NCBI GenBank assembly: GCA_019117525.1
Contig: DWZO01000006.1
Span: 1-13,804 of the forward strand
From: Allocoprobacillus merdigallinarum
GTDB taxonomy: Bacteria; Bacillota_I; Bacilli_A; Erysipelotrichales; Coprobacillaceae
Direction of reading: 5' to 3'
Length of the DNA: 13,804 nt
Numbering within the stretch: position 1 is the stretch's first letter; each line of letters opens with the position of its first letter. The notes under the pieces were generated by a model, which was given only the letters and a program-made list of their open reading frames with translations, ran no database searches and was not told where the DNA came from. The position numbers and the translations under genes were made by a program. Below, one piece after another: positions 6,683-13,755 of the stretch.

Positions 6683-7111
6683 TTATCTAAGATAACGAGT
6701 AATACTGTTATATTCATTCTCACTCATCTGATAAATACCATTGTAAGGTTCCTCTATATAATATTGATTATCTTTCTTATAAAGATAGATAAAGGTTATG
6801 CCACCATATTTTGAATGAAACTCAAGTCTAATCTTTTGACTAACATTGAAAGGAGTATTATTAATACTCTCTTGTTGAGTTTTTTTCCCTTTCAAGAGAG
6901 TAGCAATATCAGCTATTGCATCTTGATCGGTCAATTCCTGAATGGTCTTTTTTTGAATGAAAACGATACTTTTTATTTTTTTTAGTTGAGGAACCTCAAT
7001 CTGATAAGTGGTTCTAGATATATACATTCCATATAAAATGCCAATAATAAGCATTATAATTGCTGTTGCTTTCATTCTTTTTTTATAAATATGTACATGT
7101 TTTCTATTCAT
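6683..7111 (-). CDS. Small membrane-anchored protein, DUF5301-like, last gene of the Dlt-like operon
   Basis: The 142-residue protein has a basic N-terminus (MNRKHVHIYKKRMK), a single transmembrane segment at about 14-31, and an outward-facing domain. That domain carries a SINNTP motif and a C-terminal block KKDNQYYIEEPYNGIYQMSE, followed by YNSITRYL. I associate this arrangement with DUF5301-type Firmicutes proteins, from memory and without certainty. Its function is unknown. It overlaps the carrier-protein gene by 8 bp, has only a weak ribosome binding site, and is therefore probably translationally coupled to it. Its position suggests an accessory role in the envelope modification, perhaps on the outside of the membrane. 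It is not the short DltX peptide of classical dlt operons, being three times longer. Confidence 0.65.
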   Translation of the reverse strand: MNRKHVHIYKKRMKATAIIMLIIGILYGMYISRTTYQIEVPQLKKIKSIVFIQKKTIQELTDQDAIADIATLLKGKKTQQESINNTPFNVSQKIRLEFHSKYGGITFIYLYKKDNQYYIEEPYNGIYQMSENEYNSITRYLR

Positions 7112-7331
7112 CTTTTAATCTTTGTATCATTTTCCACATAGCTTTTGCAGAATTAAAGTTTTCTGGAACGATATCTGAAGCTCCAATCTGAACATCAAAC
7201 GTATCATTGATTTCAGCTACAATTTCTAAGATTGCAAATGAATCCAATTCACCATCATCAATCAATGTCTGACATTCTCTAAAATCAATATCACCATCAA
7301 TTTCTTCTAATAATTCTAATAATTTTTCCAT
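7104..7331 (-). CDS. DltC-like peptidyl/acyl carrier protein
   Basis: The 75-residue acidic protein is a carrier that holds an activated aminoacyl group as a thioester on 4'-phosphopantetheine. The attachment site is Ser31 in DDGELDSFAILEIV, which matches the DltC signature EGLLDSF better than the DSL of fatty-acid ACPs. Helices II-III follow as INDTFDVQIGASDIVPENFN. Length is normal. The start at 7331 has AAAGGAGA eight bases upstream. It lies 4 bp after the PLP decarboxylase gene and overlaps the next gene by 8 bp. The cognate loader is presumably the adenylation protein two genes upstream. A role in fatty-acid or polyketide synthesis is disfavoured by the context. Confidence 0.88.
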   Translation of the reverse strand: MEKLLELLEEIDGDIDFRECQTLIDDGELDSFAILEIVAEINDTFDVQIGASDIVPENFNSAKAMWKMIQRLKDE

Positions 7332-7335
7332 TTTC

Positions 7336-8517
7336 TTATTCTCCTTTGTAATTTAATATATTTGTTTCAAAACGACTACGTTGTAAACATAATCCATTCT
7401 GTTTTGAATAAAGATAAATACTTGGTAAATCACGACTTAAAAAGAGCGATATACCTTCACACATTGCATATGCACCTACTCGTTGAAATTCTAAAATATC
7501 TCCAATCTGTGGATTCTCTAAAGGTAAAGCCTTAACCAGATTATCATTGATTGTACACAAAGACCCGGACACATGACATTGAATAATTTGACCATTTCCC
7601 TTTTCTTTTTTGATTTGACGATAATGTGGAATTTTCATAGCCATCATCTGACCATAATATGTTATCTGATGCATCCCACCATCAACAATGCAATAGGGAA
7701 CCTGATTGACTTTATAATCAACAATCTCGGTATAATATTGTCCACAATTAGCTGCAATAAATCTTCCTAATTCCAAAATAATCTGCCCTTGAAAATGAAG
7801 TCCCTCTAAAAGTTCTTTAAAACCTTGGAGAAGTTCGACTTCATCATAGACCTGACTTCCATGAAAATATTCCACATAGAAGCCCGGTCCAAACTCCAAT
7901 TTTTTTGCAACATATCCATACTCTTTTTCTAATCGCTGTAAAAGTGTATCAACATATTTGAGTTCTTGTTCATATAACTTTAATTTTTTTCTTTGAGTTC
8001 CAGAAAAATGTTGAATTCCAACAATTTCAACATGAGGATATTGTTGGCGAGACTCAATGAGATGACATATCTCTTTTTCTGACATACCAAACTGATTCCC
8101 TGTTGTTATTCTCAGTAATACTGGTACCTGACAATCTAGTTTTTTAGCTATTTCATGTATCATAGTAAACTGATGTACAGATTCACTTGTATAAACAAGA
8201 CAATCACGATATGTCTTCATAACCTTTAAAATATCATCAGCGTTTTTATATACACCCGATAAGACGACTTTTTCCATAGGTATGCCTGCCCTTTTACAAA
8301 TTTCAAATTCACCATGAGAACAGACTTCATAACAATCAATGAGCCCCTCAATACTTTTAATCACAAAGGGATTAGCTTTCATAGCATAACATAACTGTAT
8401 ATTCTTTCCTAATATGCCTTGAATAAACTCTATTCTTTCTTGTAAAACATCTATGTCAAATACATATGCTGGTGTTGCTAAATCTGTGATAACATCCTGA
8501 TACTGTGGTTTAAACAT
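7336..8517 (-). CDS. Fold-type-III PLP-dependent decarboxylase (Orn/DAP/Arg decarboxylase-2 family)
   Basis: The 393-residue protein has an alanine-racemase-like PLP barrel followed by the decarboxylase C-terminal beta domain, as in LysA, NspC and the carrier-linked decarboxylase BtrK. The PLP lysine is Lys47 in CYAMKANP. Other family sites are EVCSHGEF (64-71), HFSGTQ (170-175), the phosphate loop FGPGFYVEY (209-217; usually GGG), ELGRF (249-253; usually EPGR), VDGGMHQ (278-284), and the partner-subunit Cys321 in SGSLCTINDN (317-326). GAYAMCEG (348-355) is the usual GAY element. Catalytic Lys and Cys are present, so it is likely active. It lacks the racemase C-terminal domain. It overlaps the adenylation gene by 8 bp and has its own AAGGAGGA site. 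Its substrate is unknown; the context points to the amino acid handled by the adjacent adenylation and carrier proteins. Confidence 0.85.
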   Translation of the reverse strand: MFKPQYQDVITDLATPAYVFDIDVLQERIEFIQGILGKNIQLCYAMKANPFVIKSIEGLIDCYEVCSHGEFEICKRAGIPMEKVVLSGVYKNADDILKVMKTYRDCLVYTSESVHQFTMIHEIAKKLDCQVPVLLRITTGNQFGMSEKEICHLIESRQQYPHVEIVGIQHFSGTQRKKLKLYEQELKYVDTLLQRLEKEYGYVAKKLEFGPGFYVEYFHGSQVYDEVELLQGFKELLEGLHFQGQIILELGRFIAANCGQYYTEIVDYKVNQVPYCIVDGGMHQITYYGQMMAMKIPHYRQIKKEKGNGQIIQCHVSGSLCTINDNLVKALPLENPQIGDILEFQRVGAYAMCEGISLFLSRDLPSIYLYSKQNGLCLQRSRFETNILNYKGE

Positions 8518-10018
8518 TGCAATCCTCCTTCATCATTGATTTTAATTTCTGTCTGTCAATCTTTCCATTTTTTGTGAGAGGGAACCCATGAACCTTATAA
8601 AAAATATTAGGAATCATAAAGGCAGGTAATTCTTTTTTTAAAACACGTGTCAATTCACGACGTTCAATATCACCATCATAGAAAGCAATGATTTTATGAT
8701 TTTCATAAAGGCAACAAGCTCTTTGAATCGTTTCAACATGTTGCATGGCCTTTTCAATTTCACCCAGCTCAATTCTATGTCCCATATGTTTAATCTGAAA
8801 ATCTTTACGTGAGGCAAAACATAATTCACCTTGTTTGTTGTAATAACCTAAATCACCAGTACGATAAATGATTTCTCGATAATAAGGATTCAGAGGATTT
8901 TGACAAAAAGCTTGGTGTGTCTGTTGTGGATTGTTGTAGTATCCTAGACTGACGGCAGTTCCACTGACACAGATTTCACCCAAGACATCTGGTATTATCA
9001 CTTCCTGATTGTGTTCATCCAAAAGAAAGACTTTTTCATTTTGAAATGCTTTTCCAATAGGAATGACATCATCCTGATCCATTTGACTTATTATATGATA
9101 AGCACAATTACATGTGATTTCTGTTGGCCCATATAAATTAACATACATTGTATCTGGTAAATAAGACTGCCAGATACGAAGCTGTTTCATTGGCATGACT
9201 TCACCACTAAACATTACTTTAGATATCTTATGAGGTACTTTATATTCAAACCCTTTCAAAGTTGAAATAATGCAAACAGCTGATACAGCCCAAATAATTG
9301 TTGTGACTTCTCTTTCACATAAAAAATCTAACAATTGAGTTGGTATTGAAAAATATTGCCTTGGTATAATTTGCATAGTTGCTCCCGTTTTGATTGTTGA
9401 ATAAATATCTTTGACGGAGACATCAAAGTCCCAGGGAGCCTGATTCCCAATAACATCATTTTCATTAATATGAAATGTTTTGGTAAATGTTTCGATAAAA
9501 TCAATCACACTACGATGTGCAACACATACACCTTTAGGAATACCGGTAGAACCTGATGTGAAAATTGTATATAACGGCATTGTATCCGTATGCTGACTCG
9601 CAATACTATCTAACTTTTTTAGATTAACATGTCCGTATAAATCTTCTAATAAGATAACATCACTTTCCATTTGTTTCTTTTTGAGTGCCTCTATATATTT
9701 TTGAGATGTCACTATCATTTTTGAATCTAACGTCTTCATAATATGATTTAATCTTGTTTGGGGCTGTTTCATATCCAGCAAAACATAAAATCCACCAGCA
9801 TAAACGACACCAAAAAACAGACAAATCGTATCTACACTCTTTTCCATAAAAATAGGAACTGGCTGCCCTATTGAAATCTTTGAAGCCAATGCACTACCAA
9901 TCTCCTGTGCTTTTCTATATAGCTCTTCATATGTTATTGATTGATCTATATCTGCAAAAGCAACCTTATCAGGATATTTTCTGGCACTCTCTTTTAAATA
10001 ATCTAAAACATTATACAT
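8510..10018 (-). CDS. DltA-like amino-acid adenylation enzyme (carrier-protein ligase)
   Basis: This ANL-superfamily enzyme (502 residues, DltA length) uses ATP to activate an amino acid and load it on the carrier protein. Core motifs are A3 FTSGSTGIPKG (153-163), A4 NQAPWDFDVSVKD (192-204), A5 LYGPTE (295-300), A6 GEICVSGTAVSLGYY (347-361), A7 YRTGDLG (385-391), A8 FQIKHMGHRIELGEIE (407-422) and A10 LTKNGKIDR with Lys486. Asp199, the usual alpha-amino anchor, is kept. It differs from DltA in the pocket: Lys203 replaces the Met of FDLSVMD, Ser271 replaces the Cys of FCGEVLP, and the WVSTPSF-type loop reads WAVSAVC (243-249). The substrate is therefore probably not simply D-alanine. AGGAGA precedes ATG 10018, one base after the upstream gene's stop. 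Confidence 0.88.
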   Translation of the reverse strand: MYNVLDYLKESARKYPDKVAFADIDQSITYEELYRKAQEIGSALASKISIGQPVPIFMEKSVDTICLFFGVVYAGGFYVLLDMKQPQTRLNHIMKTLDSKMIVTSQKYIEALKKKQMESDVILLEDLYGHVNLKKLDSIASQHTDTMPLYTIFTSGSTGIPKGVCVAHRSVIDFIETFTKTFHINENDVIGNQAPWDFDVSVKDIYSTIKTGATMQIIPRQYFSIPTQLLDFLCEREVTTIIWAVSAVCIISTLKGFEYKVPHKISKVMFSGEVMPMKQLRIWQSYLPDTMYVNLYGPTEITCNCAYHIISQMDQDDVIPIGKAFQNEKVFLLDEHNQEVIIPDVLGEICVSGTAVSLGYYNNPQQTHQAFCQNPLNPYYREIIYRTGDLGYYNKQGELCFASRKDFQIKHMGHRIELGEIEKAMQHVETIQRACCLYENHKIIAFYDGDIERRELTRVLKKELPAFMIPNIFYKVHGFPLTKNGKIDRQKLKSMMKEDCNV

Positions 10019-10019
10019 T

Positions 10020-11141
10020 TTATATCTCCTGTTTCTCTATAATTTCTTTAACTTCTTTATAGTTATATCTTTTCTTCTTTCCTAAACGAATCTGCTCATC
10101 TGCCCATTTATATATTTTTTCATAAGCTATCACTTCCTGTTGATAACGTTGAATTATCTTCTCATCATGTTGAGTATCTGATAAATGATACTTTTCATTC
10201 AATCGTTTTCCTAAATACATCGTTAGTTTCTTTTGACCATAAATATTCAAATGATTCTGATTATAAAAATCTGTCTGTGGATTTAAGCCAATCTCATCAA
10301 CATAATCATCCATATCTATATACTCATAACCATATTGATGTATCAAAGCTTTTGCAGCGTTATTACGTTCACGTTCTGGTATCATTTTTTTTGAATAATA
10401 ACGTGGCATATTGGTAAATAAAATATTTTTTAAACCATGATTTTGACAATAGTCTAATAACTCTTTGAGATGCAGTCCTGACAAACGATACATGGGTCTT
10501 TCTTGCGTATGTGTTTTAATAGGAATAGGAGATTTTTGTGGTGTAATTTGAGCTGTTCCTTGAATACCCATTGAAGATAAATGAATATCATCATGATGCG
10601 TTAATTCATCTATACTGGCATTGACATTATCTTTGAATTTTGCCCAATTGGAATGATATTTTAAAAATGGAACATAATAAGACAACCGATCATCTTCAGG
10701 AACCAGCTCTTGAATTGTCTTGATCTTATTTTGAGAATAAGGCATATTATCAATCCATGCTCTCAAAGATCCTTCCTTGCTTTCAAACTTATCATCATAT
10801 AATATGCCATTAATATCAATAATAATCACTTTAGGATTTTGAGTCTTTAAAACTTCAATCAGCATTGATTTTGCAAGTCCCATAGGAGCACCATTTGTTC
10901 CAAGAGAATAACTCGTATACCCAAACTCTTTAAATGCTAGAGGGGCAGAATAATTCGTAAATGTTGTACTGGCTCCTATCATGACCATATCAAGACTATT
11001 GTTTTCTAACTTATAGAAGTTTTTGACACGTACAGCATCAGAACTATATGCCTGACGACACATTACAAAATTCATCCCACAGACCAGACCTGCAATGAGG
11101 ATTGTCATAATAAAGATTTTGAATTTCTGAAATTTTGTCAT
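10020..11141 (-). CDS. DltD-like membrane-anchored SGNH/MBOAT-partner protein
   Basis: The 373-residue protein has one N-terminal transmembrane helix (about 8-27) and an extracytoplasmic SGNH-hydrolase-like domain. Block I is MVMIGASTTFTNYS with nucleophile candidate Ser58. The catalytic pair is in DFYNQNHLNIYGQKKL with Asp291 and His297. The C-terminus is a charged helical tail. In Dlt and alginate-type systems such proteins pair with an MBOAT and finish transfer of the acyl group to the polymer outside the membrane. Overall similarity is closer to generic MBOAT-associated SGNH proteins than to textbook DltD. ATG 11141 has AAGGAGG, and the start lies 11 bp after the MBOAT stop. One base separates it from the adenylation gene. 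Confidence 0.8.
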   Translation of the reverse strand: MTKFQKFKIFIMTILIAGLVCGMNFVMCRQAYSSDAVRVKNFYKLENNSLDMVMIGASTTFTNYSAPLAFKEFGYTSYSLGTNGAPMGLAKSMLIEVLKTQNPKVIIIDINGILYDDKFESKEGSLRAWIDNMPYSQNKIKTIQELVPEDDRLSYYVPFLKYHSNWAKFKDNVNASIDELTHHDDIHLSSMGIQGTAQITPQKSPIPIKTHTQERPMYRLSGLHLKELLDYCQNHGLKNILFTNMPRYYSKKMIPERERNNAAKALIHQYGYEYIDMDDYVDEIGLNPQTDFYNQNHLNIYGQKKLTMYLGKRLNEKYHLSDTQHDEKIIQRYQQEVIAYEKIYKWADEQIRLGKKKRYNYKEVKEIIEKQEI

Positions 11142-11152
11142 ATAATTCCTCC

Positions 11153-12718
11153 TTAAAACTGCATATATACAAATTGTGTTTGATCATATCCTGGACCATA
11201 CATGCCAAACAATAAAATAATGAGAAATGCAACAAGATAAAGTCCCCAGCGTATCCAGATAGACCTTTTTTCAATACGTTCACGAACACTTTTTTTCTCC
11301 TGAAGAATATCTACAATCAATAAAACAATCAACCCTATCAACAAAACAACATAATTTTTACCATTCAATCCAAATGAAACAAGCTCTTTTTTAATATCTA
11401 ATGGAAATTCATAAAAACGAAAGCATTTAAGAAAAATACGCCATCCATCTGTAAGTGTCACTGCTCTAAAAATAATACATCCTACACAAGTTATCCAAAA
11501 GGTACGCAATATCTGAAAGAGCTGAAAGCTACGAGATTGAACAGATATATGTAGCTTTTGATTCAAATAATTCCAAACTGGTTTCATCAGTCCACTGATT
11601 GCTATTATGAATCCATAAAAGATTCCCCAGATAATATAATTCCATTGTGCTCCATGCCATACACCCACCAAAAAGAAGACTAGTAAATTTCCTAAAGCGA
11701 TAGGTAAAGTTCGACCAATGTGTTTACCAAAACGCTTCTTTGCGAATTTTCCTATTTGTCTAACCCCGGGAGTCAATGAGAATGGATAAAAAACATAATC
11801 TTTCATCCAACTTCCCAATGACATATGCCATCTTCTCCAAAATTCTGAAACAGTCTTTGAGAAATAAGGACGACGAAAATTTTCTGCCATGGTAATTCCC
11901 ATTGTCTGTGCACATCCACGTGCAATATCTATACAGCCTGAAAAATCAGTATAATCCTGAATAGCATACATAAAGACTCCTAAAGCAACGCCCATACCTG
12001 AGACATTCATATAATTTTCAAAGACAAAATCAGCTATGACTGCAGCTCTATCAGCAATAATCATTTTCTTAAAATAACCCCATAACATTAACTGTAAGCC
12101 AAATTTCAAATCACGATAACTTGCCTTTTTGGGTGCATAAAGTTGGGGAGCCAGATCTTTAAATCTACCAATAGGTCCCTGAAGAATTTGTGGAAAGAAA
12201 GACACAAATAAAGCCACTTTTGCCAGATTGCGTTCTGGTTCAATTTTCCCCCAATAAACATCAATAACATAAGACATGGTCTGAAATGTATAGAAAGAAA
12301 TTCCCAATGGTAGGATCAGATGAAGTGTTGGTATCTGACTTCCCAAAGACAATGTTTCTAATAAATGATTCATATTTTCTGAAAAGAAATTAAAATATTT
12401 TAAAAATAATAAAATTCCAAAATTCAATACTAATGTGAGAACCAGTACTCTTTTTCTTTTCAAATGACATTTCTTTTTATATTCTTTTGTTGATGTTTGA
12501 CTCCTTTCCATCTGATATTGCTTGCCCATATACAGAGTGGCCATATAAGAACTCAGTGTCGTCAACAAAATAAATATCAAGAACTTCACACTTGTATAAC
12601 AATAAAAAAAGTAACTGGAAAGCAGCAGAAAAATCCACTTCCACTTTGCGGGAACAAGAAAGCTTCCGACTAAAACAAATAAAAAAAACAATAAAAAAAC
12701 CAATGTATTAAAAGCCAT
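11153..12718 (-). CDS. MBOAT-family acyltransferase (DltB/AlgI-like)
   Basis: This polytopic membrane O-acyltransferase would carry the activated group from the carrier protein across the membrane. The 521 residues have about ten hydrophobic segments. The DltB/AlgI core is clear: LPLGISFYTFQTMSYVIDVY (137-156), FFPQILQGPIGRF (174-186), the EFWRRWHMSLGSW block with His298, and the catalytic-histidine motif VGVWHGAQWN with His355. ATG 12718 (MAFNTLVFL) is chosen because AAGGA lies about eight bases upstream; a TTG further up in the same frame is ignored. It is the first gene of the operon, followed at 11 bp by its SGNH partner. The AlgI-type O-acetylation role is less likely because adenylation and carrier genes are present. 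Confidence 0.9.
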   Translation of the reverse strand: MAFNTLVFLLFFLFVLVGSFLVPAKWKWIFLLLSSYFFYCYTSVKFLIFILLTTLSSYMATLYMGKQYQMERSQTSTKEYKKKCHLKRKRVLVLTLVLNFGILLFLKYFNFFSENMNHLLETLSLGSQIPTLHLILPLGISFYTFQTMSYVIDVYWGKIEPERNLAKVALFVSFFPQILQGPIGRFKDLAPQLYAPKKASYRDLKFGLQLMLWGYFKKMIIADRAAVIADFVFENYMNVSGMGVALGVFMYAIQDYTDFSGCIDIARGCAQTMGITMAENFRRPYFSKTVSEFWRRWHMSLGSWMKDYVFYPFSLTPGVRQIGKFAKKRFGKHIGRTLPIALGNLLVFFLVGVWHGAQWNYIIWGIFYGFIIAISGLMKPVWNYLNQKLHISVQSRSFQLFQILRTFWITCVGCIIFRAVTLTDGWRIFLKCFRFYEFPLDIKKELVSFGLNGKNYVVLLIGLIVLLIVDILQEKKSVRERIEKRSIWIRWGLYLVAFLIILLFGMYGPGYDQTQFVYMQF

Positions 12719-12841
12719 AAAATCATTCCTTATCAATCTTATTTTTCATTTCTTTTTTACAAAATTCATCATATAAAATTGTTATGAAATTACTATGGAA
12801 ATTTTGTGTAATTCTTGTGTACTTTATAAAAGTTTCATTTC

Positions 12842-12875
12842 AAAAAAAGAAGTCAATCATAACGATTGGCTTCTT
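12842..12875 (-). terminator. Terminator of the VTT-domain protein gene
   Basis: A 12-bp stem (12847-12858 with 12864-12875, one internal wobble or mismatch) surrounds a five-base loop. The minus strand continues with seven T residues, the plus strand with four, so it may stop transcription in both directions. It separates the VTT gene from the Dlt-like operon. Confidence 0.8.
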
Positions 12876-12949
12876 TTGATATATCAATATAACATCACTT
12901 TAATCAAATCATTTTTATATGTATTAACCTGTACGGCAAAGCTCAACAT

Positions 12950-13531
12950 TTAAAAGAACTGTCCTAAAATGCCTAACAGCTCTTTTATTCCATAAGAATA
13001 GAAAAACAATCCTATTGGTTTACAAAGAATATTAATTATCATAAATTTTCTTGTTGACATACTGGTAAGACCAGCAATCATACATAATAAATCATCTGGA
13101 AAACCGGGCAGCAAAATTGCTAAAGAAAAAAAGATTTCAAATTTTTGACCTTTATCAAGCCATCCAATATATTTATCATATGTTTTTTGATCAGTGACTT
13201 TCAATATAAAATTTTGGCCATATTTTTTCACTAATTGAAAAACAATATAAGAACCAATAAGCAATCCTACATAATTATATAGAAAGCCTTCAACAGCTCC
13301 AAATACAATAACACCTATCCCACTACTGACACCACCAGGGATAATTGGAATAATGACCTGTACAATTTGAATAAGTATGAATATAACAGGTGCGATAACC
13401 CCTGTTCTTTTTAAATATAACTGTAGACTTTCTGGATGAGACAAATAATAGGATTGTCCCAAATAAACAAGAAATAGACATAATGTAACAGTTCCTGCTA
13501 CTGTTAACCATTTCGTTGATTTTAAAGTCAT
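12950..13531 (-). CDS. TVP38/TMEM64 (VTT/DedA-type) integral membrane protein
   Basis: The 193-residue protein has about five to six membrane segments and the VTT-domain signatures. These are the re-entrant motif IIPIIPGGVSSGIGVIVFG (60-78), the G-x4-G helix NYVGLLIGSYIVF, and the second re-entrant motif ILLPGFPDDLLCMIAGL (139-155) with the Pro-Gly-Phe-Pro-Asp pattern. Members include lipid scramblase or undecaprenyl-phosphate-flippase relatives and proteins of unclear transport function. ATG 13531 is preferred to the longer frame starting at 13585, because GAGGTGG sits about five to six bases before it. It has its own terminator, so it is probably a separate unit. An envelope-lipid role would suit the neighbouring Dlt-like genes, but this is only context. 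Confidence 0.85.
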   Translation of the reverse strand: MTLKSTKWLTVAGTVTLCLFLVYLGQSYYLSHPESLQLYLKRTGVIAPVIFILIQIVQVIIPIIPGGVSSGIGVIVFGAVEGFLYNYVGLLIGSYIVFQLVKKYGQNFILKVTDQKTYDKYIGWLDKGQKFEIFFSLAILLPGFPDDLLCMIAGLTSMSTRKFMIINILCKPIGLFFYSYGIKELLGILGQFF

Positions 13532-13636
13532 ACTTTCCACCTCAATAAAAGTATAACCCCAAAAAAAGAATAAAATAATGTACAAATTCTTAATATTTTC
13601 TAAATATTTTGTATTTTGACTTATTTTTCTAATTAA

Positions 13637-13654
13637 ATTTAACTTCAGTTAAAT
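13637..13654. promoter_or_regulatory. Perfect inverted repeat, likely operator
   Basis: ATTTAACT and AGTTAAAT are 8-bp arms separated by two bases, in the divergent gap between the VTT gene and the partial plus-strand gene. The half-site TTTAACT recurs 14 bases further right, which favours a protein-binding site over chance. Confidence 0.5.
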
Positions 13655-13667
13655 GTTGGTAATTGAT

Positions 13668-13693
13668 TTTAACTCCATAAAAACGGTGTTAAA
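13668..13693. promoter_or_regulatory. Second, imperfect inverted repeat of the same half-site
   Basis: TTTAACTCC (13668-13676) faces GGTGTTAAA (13685-13693) with one mismatch and an 8-base spacer. It repeats the TTTAAC half-site of the 13637-13654 palindrome. Both lie 60-120 bases before the plus-strand start codon. Confidence 0.4.
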
Positions 13694-13726
13694 GCCCTTT
13701 AAAATAAAACATGATATTTTCATCAG

Positions 13727-13735
13727 TGCTATACT
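13727..13735 (+). promoter_or_regulatory. Extended -10 candidate for the plus-strand gene
   Basis: TGCTATACT reads as an extended -10 element (TG-n-TATACT). Transcription would start near 13742, immediately before the GAGGTG ribosome binding site, giving a leader of only about 13 bases. There is no -35. Confidence 0.3.
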
Positions 13736-13755
13736 TATATCGAGGTGAAGATATT

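Noticed and set aside
7336..8517. Alanine racemase
   Set aside because: The barrel is shared, but the C-terminal part carries the decarboxylase Cys element and GAY motif rather than the racemase C-terminal domain with its catalytic Tyr.
6683..12718. Calling the operon a standard dltABCD D-alanylation operon
   Set aside because: The order differs (B, D, A, decarboxylase, C), an extra PLP enzyme is inside it, no DltX-like peptide is seen, and pocket residues of the adenylation enzyme differ from DltA.
12719..12736. TTG start for the MBOAT gene
   Set aside because: It adds MIRNDF with no ribosome binding site, whereas ATG 12718 has AAGGA at good spacing and starts directly with the first membrane segment.
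13532..13585. Longer start for the VTT-domain protein at 13585
   Set aside because: GAGGTGG lies just before ATG 13531, and the extra 18 residues precede it without their own ribosome binding site.
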